This document shows, piece after piece, positions 1-10,985 of a stretch of DNA of 64,000 nucleotides. Location: positions 1 to 64,000 of the forward strand of contig JAANYP010002078.1 of NCBI GenBank assembly GCA_020465985.1. The letters run 5' to 3'. This DNA is from Centrapalus pauciflorus. Lineage: Eukaryota; Streptophyta; Magnoliopsida; Asterales; Asteraceae. Below the pieces are notes generated by a model. It was not told where the DNA came from, ran no database searches, and saw only the letters and a list, made by a program, of their open reading frames with translations. Both the position numbers and the translations under genes were made by a program. Every line of letters starts with the position of its first letter. The stretch's first letter is position 1.

Positions 1-31
1 TAACAGAACATACTTAAACTATTTCCCAACA
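1..31 (-). repeat. Start of the 3' LTR of element A
   Basis: Read on the minus strand this begins TGTTGGGAAATAG directly after the polypurine tract. It matches the LTR starts of A (right copy) and B (TGTTGGGAAATAATC). The rest is outside the window. Confidence 0.8.
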
Positions 32-45
32 ATCTCCCCCTAACT
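32..45 (-). promoter_or_regulatory. Polypurine tract of element A
   Basis: Minus-strand AGGGGGAGAT lies immediately before the TGTTGGG LTR start. This is the expected plus-strand DNA primer for a Sirevirus. Confidence 0.8.
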
Positions 46-246
46 TAAATTCTTTACACAAGACTTTAAGTTCTATACAAAAAAATGGAAATGAATAAGT
101 AAACTGTTATTTACAAACCAAGGCTTTCAAAAACTTATAACTGTGCAAGTTTCTGATCTATAGCCTTCAAAAATTCTATCTTCATCTCTTCTTTATAACA
201 AGATATCCTAACTGATTTTATTTGGAGCAACATATCTTTTGAAAAA

Positions 247-2621
247 TTATAAAACTCGAGATTGAAGAAAATACCAGACCCATCTGTGAATTTGATTCTG
301 TAAGTCCTGGATTTGACACACTGTTGTATACTCTATAGGCTTTGCTTTGAATTGTTGCTCAAAGAGCACCCTCTTAATAGATGAAGGAATAGAAACAACT
401 GCTTGATCAGTGGGAGCAGGTGCACTGGCATCAGCTTCAGTTTGGACTGATTGAGTTGATGGTTGGACTTTTTGGGATGGTTGAGCTTCTGGAGAGACTT
501 TTGTTCCCTTTCTTTTGTCCCTCTCCTTGTCATGGATCTCCTGCAGCCTTTCAGTAGTCATGGACTGAGCCATTTTCTTTGGGATACCTGCTGCAAAGGC
601 AAAATTGATTAAGAATCTTCTGTGCTCAGCCTTGGTGTGCCCTGTTGGCATTTTTCTCTTCATAGCTCCTTGTTTAACCACAAACCCCTTTAGGTAATCA
701 CCTAAGGTCTCATCATCATCCATTGGGGTTTGGGCTTGCTGATCCAATTCTTTGTCCTGTTCTTCTGCTATTCTTTTGGCAACTTCAGCATCAAAGGCAA
801 TTTGGGCTTCTTTGGAGGAAAATTTATGCTTTGGAGACTCAATGAGAATGCCCTTGCCCTTGTCTTTTGCAGCAGATGATGTAGCTTGGACTGTACTTGA
901 TGGAGCTTGAATGCCTTCCCTGATCACAACTCCAGTAGCTTTTGAAGAAGCAATGCTTGAGTTTCTTGAGGCTAGGCTAACTTGAGAAGCTGAGAAGCTG
1001 TTGGGACTGCTAGCCTTGAAACTGGAACTGTTGATGCTGCTTGGACTGTTGTTGTTGGAGCTGCTTGGACTGATTTGGGAACCTCCTGATTCTCCCCCTT
1101 TTTGGAAGCATTGGTTTGGTCAGAAGGACCTACAACCTTTGCCCCTTGGGTTTGAATCATCTGCTCTAATTTCATGAGCTTATTTTCACAGAGGGTGAAC
1201 CCTTTGTGAAGATAATCCATTCTCTTATTCTGAGCAGCCTCTGCCTGTTTGAGTGCAAAAATTTGAGCCCCCTGTGCAGCAATGATGGACATTTGATATT
1301 CCAACATGGCTACAACAGGTTTCAGCTTGGGATCCGTCAAGAGCATGAGTTGCAGACTTGTCTCAAGATCAGAAAACACCTGAGGTGCTTGTGATCTATC
1401 ACTGACATTAAGACCAGAAGTAGAAACCTCTGGGCCCCTCTGTTCTTGGTTCTGGGGTCTTCCAGCTTGTGTTTGCACACTGGCTGTTGCCATGGGTGTG
1501 GTCTTAGATATGTTGGCACTGACCTGTGCTTCTTTTGCAGAAACATCAGTAGTGCCAGCCACAGAACCCATATGAACCATCTCTAATGAGATGTTCACCT
1601 CCTGAGTGAGGATGGGAGTTTCCTCAATTGGCTCCCTTTGGATATTCTGTGCAGAAGTATCCTCATGCACAGGGATATATGGCTCTTGTTGATGGGAGGA
1701 GGAGGAAGGAGCTCCTGGTCCCCTTTTCCTTTTATATAAGAATTTTAGTGGGCTTCTTGGCTGTACAAAAGGATCAGATGGAATATTTGTATCATGAGGA
1801 GTGGGTTGGGGTCCTGGGGGTGAAGCAGGAATGTTGGGCTGTGTCTGCTCAGGACCCTCTCCTCTGTTTCCTGGAATGATGTTCATCATTGCAGAGGGCA
1901 ATGGAACATCTATACTGACAAAATTGGCACTTGGCTTTAACAGCCTTTTGATTGAAGACAATGAGTGCCTATGGGAAAAATGTATCCGTTTATGTAAATG
2001 TGGTGTTGTGCAGGTGTGTGCAATAATTTCTGCCAAAAACCTAGGATACATCAAAAATTTCCCATTCTTTAGGGTATGATGCCTTAACATTCCTTGAAAG
2101 ATCATGTTTGAAAAATTGAACTGTTGGCCAGTAGAAAAGCACACTAAGGCAGTGGCAATATTTGAAGAAAACTCAGACCAACCAGTTCTTTTGGGGCTTA
2201 AACATTGCTGAATAATATGCACAAGGTATTTCCATTTAGGAGAAAAATGTGCTTTAAGAAAAGTAAAAGAATCAGCAGGACCCCTATAACCAATATTTTG
2301 AAGACCAAAATGTAAAGCTTGAAGGGATAAGTCGGTTATACCTGAGGCATCTTGAAGATGCAAGTGATGTCTGATGGATTCCTCAGTGATATTGATGACA
2401 GTATCATCAATCTTGGATATGAGGGTAGGCACTCCATTGATGGTTTGAACAGATGCATGGTTCCAAAACTGTTCAATATGGGAGATGTATATAGTAGGGT
2501 TAATGGTAAGGGCATAATGGATATGGGAGTGCCTGAGGAAATCCATCATTGCATGAAACGGTTGAAGTTCAGAATGTTTTAGGGTGTATGGGAGGCAGTT
2601 GTGTTCTTTTACGAACTCCAT
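247..2621 (-). pseudogene. Third ORF (envelope position) of element A, frameshifted
   Basis: A 549-codon reading frame starts at the ATG at 2621 and stops at 972. The protein continues in another frame for 226 codons or more down to 247, so one small indel near 980-1020 splits a product of roughly 780 residues. The N-terminal part shares a spaced pattern with the third ORFs of F and G: a WKYL / WRYL motif, an FNFS / FSFS motif and a FLMYPRF / FLLYPRF motif. It is therefore the same protein family in a diverged form. The middle is rich in P, Q, S and T, and the end is rich in K and E. No convincing signal peptide or transmembrane stretch is visible, so the label envelope is positional only. 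Related plant ORFs are often annotated as hypothetical. Bases 315-354 duplicate part of this element's integrase gene. Confidence 0.7.
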
Positions 2622-2900
2622 TGTTGAAGAAACGACGGTTTAGGGTTTGAAAGAAGAATGTGTGATTCGTTCAGAGAGAAAGCAAGAGGCCGTGGAAGAA
2701 GAATTTGTAACTGGTAGTTACAACTGAACGAAGCTGGGACCTTTAAAGGTTTCGAAAAGGTTGGGTCCCGCGCACACATTTGAGAAATTACCCAAATACC
2801 CTGCACACTTTGACAGATCAAGTGAAAATAACTAACAGCATGAGAAAATGAACTAGCAGCTTGAGAAAATACTCAAGCTGTTAGTTAGAAATGAAGCATC
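2622..2900 (-). promoter_or_regulatory. Host-like leader or promoter before the third ORF of A
   Basis: On the minus strand the 140 bases before the ATG are C/T-rich and contain AAACCCTAAACC, a telo-box (minus strand of 2638-2648). Further upstream lies the palindrome CCTTTAAAGG. This resembles the 5' untranslated region of a plant housekeeping gene more than retroelement spacer. A promoter function is inferred and not shown. No splice-acceptor-like AG lies within about 30 nt of this ATG, unlike in F and G. Confidence 0.4.
2853..2884. repeat. Inverted repeat made of the LTR motif CAGCTTGA
   Basis: CTAGCAGCTTGAG is followed by a 6-nt spacer and CTCAAGCTGTTAG. This gives a 13-bp stem with one wobble position. 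The same motif is repeated through the LTRs of A and B. Confidence 0.6.
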
Positions 2901-2914
2901 TTTTAATATAACAG

Positions 2915-2930
2915 TGACTCCCCCTTAAAT
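2915..2930 (-). promoter_or_regulatory. Second, internal polypurine tract of element A
   Basis: Minus-strand AAGGGGGAGTC lies just after the pol stop codon, about 2.9 kb before the terminal polypurine tract. It closely resembles the terminal tract. Extra polypurine tracts are a known Sirevirus feature. Use in priming is inferred. Confidence 0.5.
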
Positions 2931-2963
2931 TAAGCATACTGAGTAGACAATAATGAAAACCAA

Positions 2964-5900
2964 TTAATCCATATTTACCATACCAATATTTGATACTAGG
3001 AAAGTGAACCTTCCTACATCAAAAGGTTTTGTAAATAGATCAGCTAACTGATCATCAGTATGAATCTTGGTAACTTGGATCAACTTCTTTTCATTACAAT
3101 CTCTGATAAAGTGAAATCTGATTTCTATATGCTTAGTTTTTAGGAATTTCACTGGGTTTTGCACAATGCTGATTGTACTTGAGTTGTCAATATAAATAGG
3201 AGTGGATAAGAAATTCATACCATAGTCTCTTAGTTGATTTTGAATCCACATTACCTGGGAGCAGCAGCTTGCAGCTGCTACATATTCTGCTTCAGTGGAT
3301 GATGTGGACACAATTGTTTGCTTTTTGCATTGCCAAGAGACCAATCTTGCTCCTAAATATTGACATCCACCAGTTGTGGATTTCCTATCAATGTTGCATC
3401 CACCATAGTCACTGTCAGAATAAGCAGTTAGTACAAGGGGATCGAGAGTCTTTAGGATACCATAGGCCTAAGTGTGGTTGGCCTTTAAGGTATCTAAAGA
3501 TTCTCTTAACAGCAACCAAGTGAGAGTCCTTTGGAGAGCATTGAAATCTAGCACACACACAGACAGCAAACATTATATCAGGTCTGGAAGATGTTAGATA
3601 CATAAGAGATCCTATAAGAGATCTGTATAAATGAATATCCACATCTATGCCATCTTTGTCTGTATGAAGCTGCTTATGAGGATCCATTGGAGTGCTTGCA
3701 GCTTTGGTGTCTTGATACCCAAACTTGTCCAGTATGTCTTTCACATACTTTGATTGACTTATGAAAAGACCAGTAGGCTTCTGCTTGACTTGTAATCCTA
3801 GAAAGAAAGTGAGTTCTCCCATTGAGCTCATTTGGAACTTTTTGTGCATTAAAACCTCAAACTCTTTGCACAAACAATCATTGGTTGAACCAAAGATGAT
3901 GTCATCAACATAGATTTGGACAAGCAGAATCTCATCTTTGATAGACTTAGTGAAGAGTATTTTGTCCAAAGTGCCTCTCTTGAATCCATTTTGTAGAAGG
4001 TATGATGACAGAGTGTCATACCATGCTCTGGGGGCTTGATGGAGACCATAGAGAGCCTTGTCTAGCTTGTACACCTTGTCTGGATACTTGTAGTCTTCAA
4101 AACCAGGAGGTTGACACACATATACCTCCTCTTCAATTGTCCCATACAGAAAAGCAGACTTGACATCCATTTGATACACTTTAAAACCTTTGAAGCTTGC
4201 ATAGGCCAAAAATAGTCTGATGGCTTCAATTCTTGCTACTGGAGCAAACACATCATCATAATCTATGCCTTCTTCTTGAGTGTACCCTTGTGCTACTAGC
4301 CTTGCTTTGTTCTTGATGACTATCCCTCTCTCATCTTTCTTGTTTCTGAACACCCATCTTGTACCTATTGCTCTTTTACCTTTAGGAAGATCCACCAGAG
4401 TCCATACATTCTGAATTTTGAACTGTAGAAGCTCTTCTTGCATAGCTTCAATCCAGGATGAATCTTTTAGTGCTTCTGATGCCTTTTTGGGTTCTAGTTG
4501 AGACATGAAACAGGCATGTTCAAAAGCAGCTAGACTGAATTCAGGAACTGCTTGTTCAGCAGCAGCAGTCTCATTGTGAACCATTTTCCTTGTTTGAACA
4601 GGATTGCTGGGATCACCCAGTATTTGATTGAGAGGGTGATACTTGTGAACTCTTAGTGTGGGCTCTCTCTCTCTGTTTGAAAAGAAGTTCCAAGATTTGT
4701 ATCATCTCCATCAGAACCAGTGAATGGTTCAGTTTCTGGAACAGCTTGACTAGAATCTGGGACTGTTTCCTTTTGTGTTGGAGCTGTGCTTTCAGGACTT
4801 GGGGATGGCACTTCAGTGTCTGGATTTGCATTAAGTGGAGCATTCAGGACCCCTGGAGGATCACAAGACAGAAGTGGTAGAGTGGTGTAATCATCCCAAC
4901 TTGGTGAATCTGCAGTAGTCTGAAACTTTGTGCCAACGGCTTGAGAAGTTGTATTGGCAGCATGAGAATTTGTGTTAGCAGCTTCAACCCTATATGCATC
5001 AGCTTCTGCAGTATACTCAACAAAGCTCAGAGAATTTGTTAGTGAATCTAAATCAAACTACCAATCAGGACCAGTGCCTTTGATATTAGCAGTATTTTCA
5101 TTAAATTCAACATTGGCACTTTCTTCAATTGTTTTAGACACACTGTTGTATACTCTATAGGCTTTGCTTTGAATTGAGTAGCCTACAAAGAATCCTTCTT
5201 CAGCTTTACTTTCAAACTTCCCTAAGTGAGTCTTAGTGTGAAGGATAGTACATGGGCATCCAAAAGGCTTGAAGAAAGCTATTAGGGGACTTCTGTTATG
5301 GAATAACTCATAGGGAGTTTTCCCTTGTGATTGGACAACCTGAACCCTATTCAGAACATAACAGGCTGTATTAACAGCTTCTGCCCAGAAAGTCATTGGC
5401 AGATTTGAATCAGCTAACATTGTTCTAGCAGCCTCAATTAATGTTCTGTTCTTTCTTTCAGCTACACCATTTTGCTGTGGTGTTCTTGGTGCACTATACT
5501 GTCTAGCAATGCCTTTGGACTCACAGAAACTGTTTAGAATGTGATTTTTAAATTCAGTTCCATTGTCTGATCTTATCACCTTAACTTTGGAGTTGGATTG
5601 GTTTTCTATCTTAAGAATAAAAGACTTAACTAGCTCAGCAGTCTCATCTTTGGTTCTAAGAAAGTAAACCCAAGTAAATCTGGTGAAATCATCAACAATA
5701 ACTAAACAGTAAGCCCTTTTATTCAAACTCAAAACAGATGTTGGACCAAATAGATCCATATGAAGCAGCTGAAGAACAGATGAGATTGAATTTATTTCTT
5801 TGGCCTTATGAGAAGTTTTGTGTTGCTTACCTTTAAGGCATGCTACACAATGATCATCACAAATGAACTCCTTTTGTGGTAAGCCTCTTACCAGATTCTT

Positions 5901-6476
5901 TTTAACTAAAGCATTCATGGACTTGAAGTTCATGTGACACATCCTTCTATGCCAAAGAGCAGACTCATTGGATGATGCTTTGGATATCAAACAACTTAAA
6001 GTATTAGATTTAGTCAAAAGATCTGTGTCTAGACAGTAGACATTGTCCTTTCTTGGTGTTCTTAGTAAAATAAGATGTTCAGGAACTTTGAAATCTTTTG
6101 AAAGAACAATGCACTCAGAATCTGTGAACAGAACAATGTTTTGTTTGTCACAGATTTGAGAGACACTTAATAAATTGTACTTAAGCTGTTCAACATACAA
6201 AACATCATGGAATGTCATGTTGCCTGCATTAACAGTACCTTTACCTGTAACCTTACCTCCTTTTGAGTTGCCTCCAAATGCAACAAAACCTCCATCAAAA
6301 CCTTTGAAATTTGACAAGCATTCAGAGTTGCCTGTCATGTGCCTAGAGCATCCACTGTCCAGATGCCATCTTGTTCTATGAGGAGACCTGTGGTTGCCCT
6401 GCACAAATAACAGCTTAGTTAGTAGTGGAGTAAACCCAAACCAAATTGGTTTTGGGTTGGCCTTGTACATTGACAT
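2964..6476 (-). pseudogene. pol: pol of element A: protease, integrase, reverse transcriptase, RNase H
   Basis: From 6476 downward the frame encodes a copia protease with DSGCSRHMTG, the H/C zinc-binding region, the integrase with SDNGTEF and VAERKNRTLIEAAR, then a linker, the reverse transcriptase (DVKSAFLYG, YVDDIIFGS) and RNase H (STEAEYVAA). Lesions are a TAG stop at 5058 between integrase and reverse transcriptase, a frame change in the linker near 4600, and a small indel near 3440 that separates the final RNase H part (3344-2964). Catalytic motifs are otherwise preserved, so decay is moderate. The frame overlaps the end of gag by about 60 nt, in the frame +1 to gag. Confidence 0.9.
6399..6422 (-). 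promoter_or_regulatory. Splice-acceptor-like signal at the gag/pol boundary of A
   Basis: The minus strand reads TACTAAC, then the gag stop TAA that begins within this motif, then a T-rich stretch ending TTTGTGCAG. The branch-like A and the AG are about 20 nt apart, normal for plants. B and I have the same arrangement with different surrounding sequence. Splicing is inferred. Confidence 0.45.
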
Positions 6477-9042
6477 AACTAAATACTGTTTTTGACTTCT
6501 TATATTTAGTGAGATCTACTGATGGAGTCTTTGGAGAGTATTTGGTGATTATATGAGGTATCCAACTATTTTGATCATCTTTTCTTCTAACAGTCTCAGA
6601 TGGTTCACTAGCAGCTCCAGATTGATGCTCAGCAGTTTGAGTTGTGTTTGTAGTGCTAACAGTTTCAGTTTTTGCACTAACAGCATCAGATTTTGACTTA
6701 GCAGTCTGATCTTTTGCATTAGCAGTTTGAGCATCAGATTTGTCCTTGACACACCATATTTGTTTAAAACTTGATTTAGGCTTTGCCAAAACTTTTTTTT
6801 GATGTGTGGACTGTTTTTTATTAACTTTGGAAAACCTGTGATCAACTGTTTTCTTTGGAACTGCTGTGGAAGGTTTCACTTTTGAGTGCTTTGCCTGAAT
6901 AAGATTTGATTTTGTGTGATGCACAGTCTGTTTTGCAACAGCTGGTTTGTAAAAACAATCTTTGGCTAAGTGATTCTTCCTTCCACAGTGAAAACATCTT
7001 TTGACAGTTTGAATTGGAAAACCAGACTTTTCTGCCAATTTCTGGTTCTTGTTTCTCTGATTTCCTCTTACCTGCTGTTGTTTAGGAAACTTTTGAACAC
7101 CATGCTTTTGGCATGTGCAGACAGAAACAGTTTTACCTCTTTTATTTCCTTTTGATGAAGATGCAGTGTTACAGTTAGAATGTACAGAAACTTGTGGAGT
7201 AGCATTGCATACACTCATCTTCTCTTTTCCTTTCTTACTGGGGGCTTGGACCTCTATGGGTGCACTCATTGTGTCACAGTCTCTATTTTGACTCTTATCT
7301 TCCTTTAATTCAGGACTGTTATCAAGGATAGGATCTACAATAGTCATAGACTCATCTAGTGGTTCATTGACAAGTCTATCAGCAACCTCACTCATTGGAT
7401 GAATGTACTTGTTATTGTATGGAGGTGGAGTAGCTCTGTATCCTATTCCTTCTTTGGGATTGACCTGAGATTTCACTCTATCTTTAAATTGGACTTCCAT
7501 TAGGTGTTCCAGCTTTTGATTTGCTAACTTGAAGTTTCCTAGATCTATGTTAACAGATTCTAGTTTCTTATTAGCCTCAAACACCTTTTGTTCAGTCTCT
7601 TCTACCTTTTTATTCAGAGATTCTATTTTCTTATTTAGCTCCTTTTTCTCCCACTCATGATAGGTTCTATCATACACCATTTGAATCTCATTATCCTTAT
7701 AATCATTAATCTGTTTTTCCAGATCTTCTATGGCTTGCATGTATTCATATCTCCTTTCTTCCATCTTAGCTAGAGTTTTGCACATGCTCTCATTATGATC
7801 TCTGTACTTTTTAACCATATTTTTGCATGATTGAGAGCAGAGTTTAGAATTTACCTCAGAGGGCAGTTCAGTGGAGGAGACATTTGATGTTTCTGCCATA
7901 AGTGCTTGATTTTGAAATTCTTCCTCTGTCTGATCACTCCAGTCAAACACATTGTCTTCTTGAGAGACAAGTGCTGTTGATGATGAAGTTTGAATGGGCT
8001 GTTAAGTCCTTGATGGCTGTTGACCTTGAGATCTACATTCTCTGGCAAAGTGACCAAGCTTATGGCATTTATAGCATTCCACTTTTGATTTATCAAAAGA
8101 TGGTTTGCCTTCTGTCTTGGCTTGAAAGTTGGTCCTACCAGTTTTTTTCAGAAATCTTTTGGCCCTCATGGTCAACATTGCATGCTGCCACTTTAAATCC
8201 ATCTCTTCAAGATCATCTGGATGAATTTGTTCCAAGTCTTCAACATTTAGAGCAAATAATCCATCATTGGAAACAAAAGCCTCATAGTGAATTTCAGCAG
8301 AGTTGCCATCACCACCTGAGAAAGAATCAGAGTTATTAGATTTTTCAGAAGACAGAAGAGCAGTATTGTGATTATAAGAAAAGGATTTCTTTTTAGCATC
8401 AATCTCAGTCTCAAACACTCTTAAACTGTTATACAGATCATCCAATTCTATCTCATCAAGAGTGTCTTTTGTTCTCCATTGTGCAGCATAGACTGTCCAT
8501 TCTTCTCCAAGAGATCTGAGAAACTTTCTGTTGACTTCATCTTGATCCAGATTGACCTTTGCACTTTCCAGTTCACTTATCAGTTTGTTGAACCTGTCAA
8601 AGATTTGAGTAAGGTTTTCATTCTTGCCACCAGAAAAGTTTTCATACTGCTGTTTCAAGAGGTCCTTTTGATTTCTCTTGGTACTGGCATTACCAGCAAA
8701 CCTCTTCTCTAAGGCATTCCAAAGAGAATGAGCAGTATAAAACTTTTTAAACTGATGTTGATAAGCATTAGGAATGGCTATTTGTAAAAGTGTAAGTGCT
8801 TTCACTTCATTCATTCTAGCCTTCCTTTCAAGTTCAGTTTTTGGAGGAGTTTTGACTGGTTTTCCCTCATCATCAAGTTCTGGATCAACTACAGGAGGAA
8901 ATTCAACAGCTTCCCATATGGCATAATCAATGAATTGAATATGCTGTTGAATCCTGAGTTTCCACATCTCAAACTCAGTGGGCTTGAGCATAGGCACTTT
9001 GATTCCTTGCCCAGATCCACTACTGCTATTTTCAAATTCCAT
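6415..9042 (-). pseudogene. gag: gag of element A, interrupted by one stop codon
   Basis: The reading frame starts MEFENSSSGSGQG at 9042 and ends at the conserved STTN stop at 6415. It holds the copia gag capsid region (KLRIQQHIQFIDYA onward) and a CCHC knuckle (CYKCHKLGHFAREC). A long helical, probably coiled-coil segment rich in K, E and N lies around 7800-7500. A second knuckle (CFHCGRKNHLAKDC) and a basic tail follow. A single in-frame stop at 8002, just after the first knuckle, splits the product into 346 and about 511 residues. Element B encodes Gln at the equivalent site. Lengths of 800-900 residues with two knuckles fit Sirevirus gag. Confidence 0.85.
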
Positions 9043-9143
9043 TGCAAAACAATTAAAAATTTAAAAGAAAGTTTTTGACTTTGAAAAACAAAGAGTAACC
9101 TGGTTTGAAAAACCTGATTTGAACAACCTGGTTTGACAAACCT

Positions 9144-9156
9144 GGCTCTGATACCA
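9144..9156 (-). promoter_or_regulatory. Primer-binding site of element A (tRNA-iMet)
   Basis: Minus-strand TGGTATCAGAGCC lies two bases inside the 5' LTR. It is complementary to the 3' end of plant initiator tRNA-Met. Confidence 0.9.
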
Positions 9157-9158
9157 CT

Positions 9159-9824
9159 TGTCAGGATCTAAATATGAATTACCAAGACTAACTGATTTGA
9201 ATTTATCAGAGTATAAATCAATAATCTTGCTTTGAATCAAAGTTTAATCAAGAAGTTTGCGGAACAACACTTAATTATTTTATCAAAAACTTTCAGAATC
9301 AATAATGAATAAACACACAAGAATTAATCAAGACTGTTTGTATTGCTGAATTCAACGATTACAATCACCTCTAATCTGTTTGATTAGACGAAGAACACAG
9401 ACTGTTCTTAGGGTTTTACAACCTTAGAGGCTTATGAAAACTCTATCAATAAAGCAATTACAGACTCAAAATATGCAGAAAACTCCTGTACAATAGAAAG
9501 ACCTATTCTATGTATTTATATTGCTTCTTGATATGTTTCCTTGACGAATAATGACTTCTCTGATAGTAGATATGCTGGAATCTTCATGTAGATATCTTTT
9601 CCTGAAAATCAGCACTTTCTGTTTATGAAACTGTTGAGCAGCTTGAATCACTTGACAGCATGAACAGAGCAGCTTGAGTAGATTTGCTCTGGCAGCTTGA
9701 ACTTTTACACTGGCAGCTCGAGTTTTTTCTACTAGCAGCATGAACTTTGTATTTACATTTAAAATCTACTAACAGTCTGAGAAGTCTAACTAACAGCTTG
9801 AAATACTTAATCTATTATCCAACA
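9159..9824 (-). repeat. 5' LTR of element A
   Basis: This is a 666-bp terminal repeat with TG and CA ends on the minus strand (TGTTGGATAATAG to CCTGACA). It is bounded by the primer-binding site on one side and broken element-B integrase sequence on the other. The U3 part holds a series of CAGCTTGA-like repeats (about 9630-9810). A TATA box follows at 9511-9520. Confidence 0.85.
9511..9520 (-). promoter_or_regulatory. TATA box in the 5' LTR of A
   Basis: Minus-strand TATAAATACA lies about 300 bp from the LTR start. The B LTR has the comparable CTATAAATT at 14111-14119. Confidence 0.55.
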
Positions 9825-10974
9825 GTATGGAGGATAGTGCATGAACATCCAAATGGTTTTAGAAAGGCTACTAGAAGAATCCTGTGATGGAATAACTCAT
9901 AGGGAGTTTTACCTTGTGACTGAACAACTTGAACCCTACTTATAACATAACATGTTGTATTTATTGCATCTGCCCAGAAGGTCATTGGCAATTTGGAATC
10001 AGCAAGCATGGTTCTAGCAGCCTCTATTAGTGTTCTATTCTTCCTCTCAGCAACACCATTTTGTTGTAGTGTTCTAGGTGCACTATATTGCCTTGCAATG
10101 CCTTTAGACTCACATAAACTGTTTAGGATATGATTTTTAAACTCAACTCCATTGTCTGACCAGATCACCTTAACTTTTAAGTTGGATTGTTTTTCATTTT
10201 TTAGAATAAAAGATTTGACTAACTCAGCAGTTTCATCCTTAGTCTTAAGAAAATAAACCCATGTAAACCTGGTGAAATCATCAACAATAACTAAACAGTC
10301 GGCTCTTTTATTCAAACTCAAAACATATGTTGGACCAAAAAGATCCATATGAATAAGATGAAGAGCAGATGAGATTGAATTTACTTCCTTGGCCTTATGA
10401 GAAGTTTTGTGTTGCTTGCCTTTGAGACATGCTACACAATGATCATCACATATGAACTCCTTTTGTGGTAAACCTCATTCATGGATTTGAAGTTCATGTG
10501 ACACATCCTTCTGTGCCATATAGCAGACTCATTTGATGATGCTTTGGATATTAAACAGCTTAAGGTATTTGATTTGGATAAAAGTTTTGTGTCCAAACAA
10601 TAGACATTGTCCTTTCTTCGTGTTCTGAGTAAAACAAGATTTTTAGGTATTTCAAAATCTTTTGAGAGGACAATGCATTCAGAGTCTGTGAACAAAACAA
10701 TATTTTGTTTGTCACAAACTTGAGACACACTTAATAAGTTATACTTCAGCTGTTCTACGTACAAAACATCATTGAATATCATATTGCCTGCTTTGACAGT
10801 ACCCTTAACTGTTACCTTACCTCCTTTGGAATTTCCTCCATATGCAACAAACCCTCCTTCAAAGCTTTTGAAATTTGACAAGCATTCAGAGTTGCCTGTC
10901 ATGTGCCTAGAGCATCCACTGTCCATATGCCATCTTGTCTTATGTTGGATCCTGTGGTTGCCCTGCATAAACAA
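9825..10974 (-). pseudogene. pol: Partial pol of element B: protease and integrase, truncated
   Basis: The frame from 10974 gives the protease (MDSGCSRHMTGN) and the H/C domain. A deletion of about 25 nt near 10470, relative to A, then shifts the frame. The integrase core resumes at 10348 (DLFGP, SDNGVEF, VAERKNRTLIEAAR) and runs to CTILHT, where the LTR of A interrupts it. Reverse transcriptase and RNase H are absent from the window. The catalytic triad is visible, but the gene is broken twice. Confidence 0.85.
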
Positions 10975-10985
10975 AGCTCAGTTAG
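10963..10985 (-). promoter_or_regulatory. Splice-acceptor-like signal at the gag/pol boundary of B
   Basis: Minus-strand TACTAAC is followed by a gag stop that is TGA here, then CTTTGTTTATGCAG. The branch-like motif and AG are kept although the stop codon differs from that of A. Confidence 0.45.

Larger units (their letters stand above)
1..9824 (-). mobile_element. Element A: Sirevirus-type Ty1/copia retrotransposon with a third ORF
   Basis: On the minus strand the order is 5' LTR, tRNA-Met primer site, gag, protease, integrase, reverse transcriptase, RNase H, third ORF, polypurine tract and the first bases of the 3' LTR, which is cut by the window edge. This is the layout of envelope-class Sireviruses. 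The right end interrupts the integrase gene of element B, so A is younger than B. The five B bases next to the LTR (GTATG) are the expected target duplication, but the other copy lies outside the window. Coding regions carry nonsense and frameshift lesions, so A is probably not autonomous. The 200 bases between the third ORF and the polypurine tract show no further feature. Confidence 0.9.

Noticed and set aside
1206..2582. Plus-strand frames opposite the third ORF of A
   Set aside because: Shadows of the minus-strand gene with no motifs of their own.
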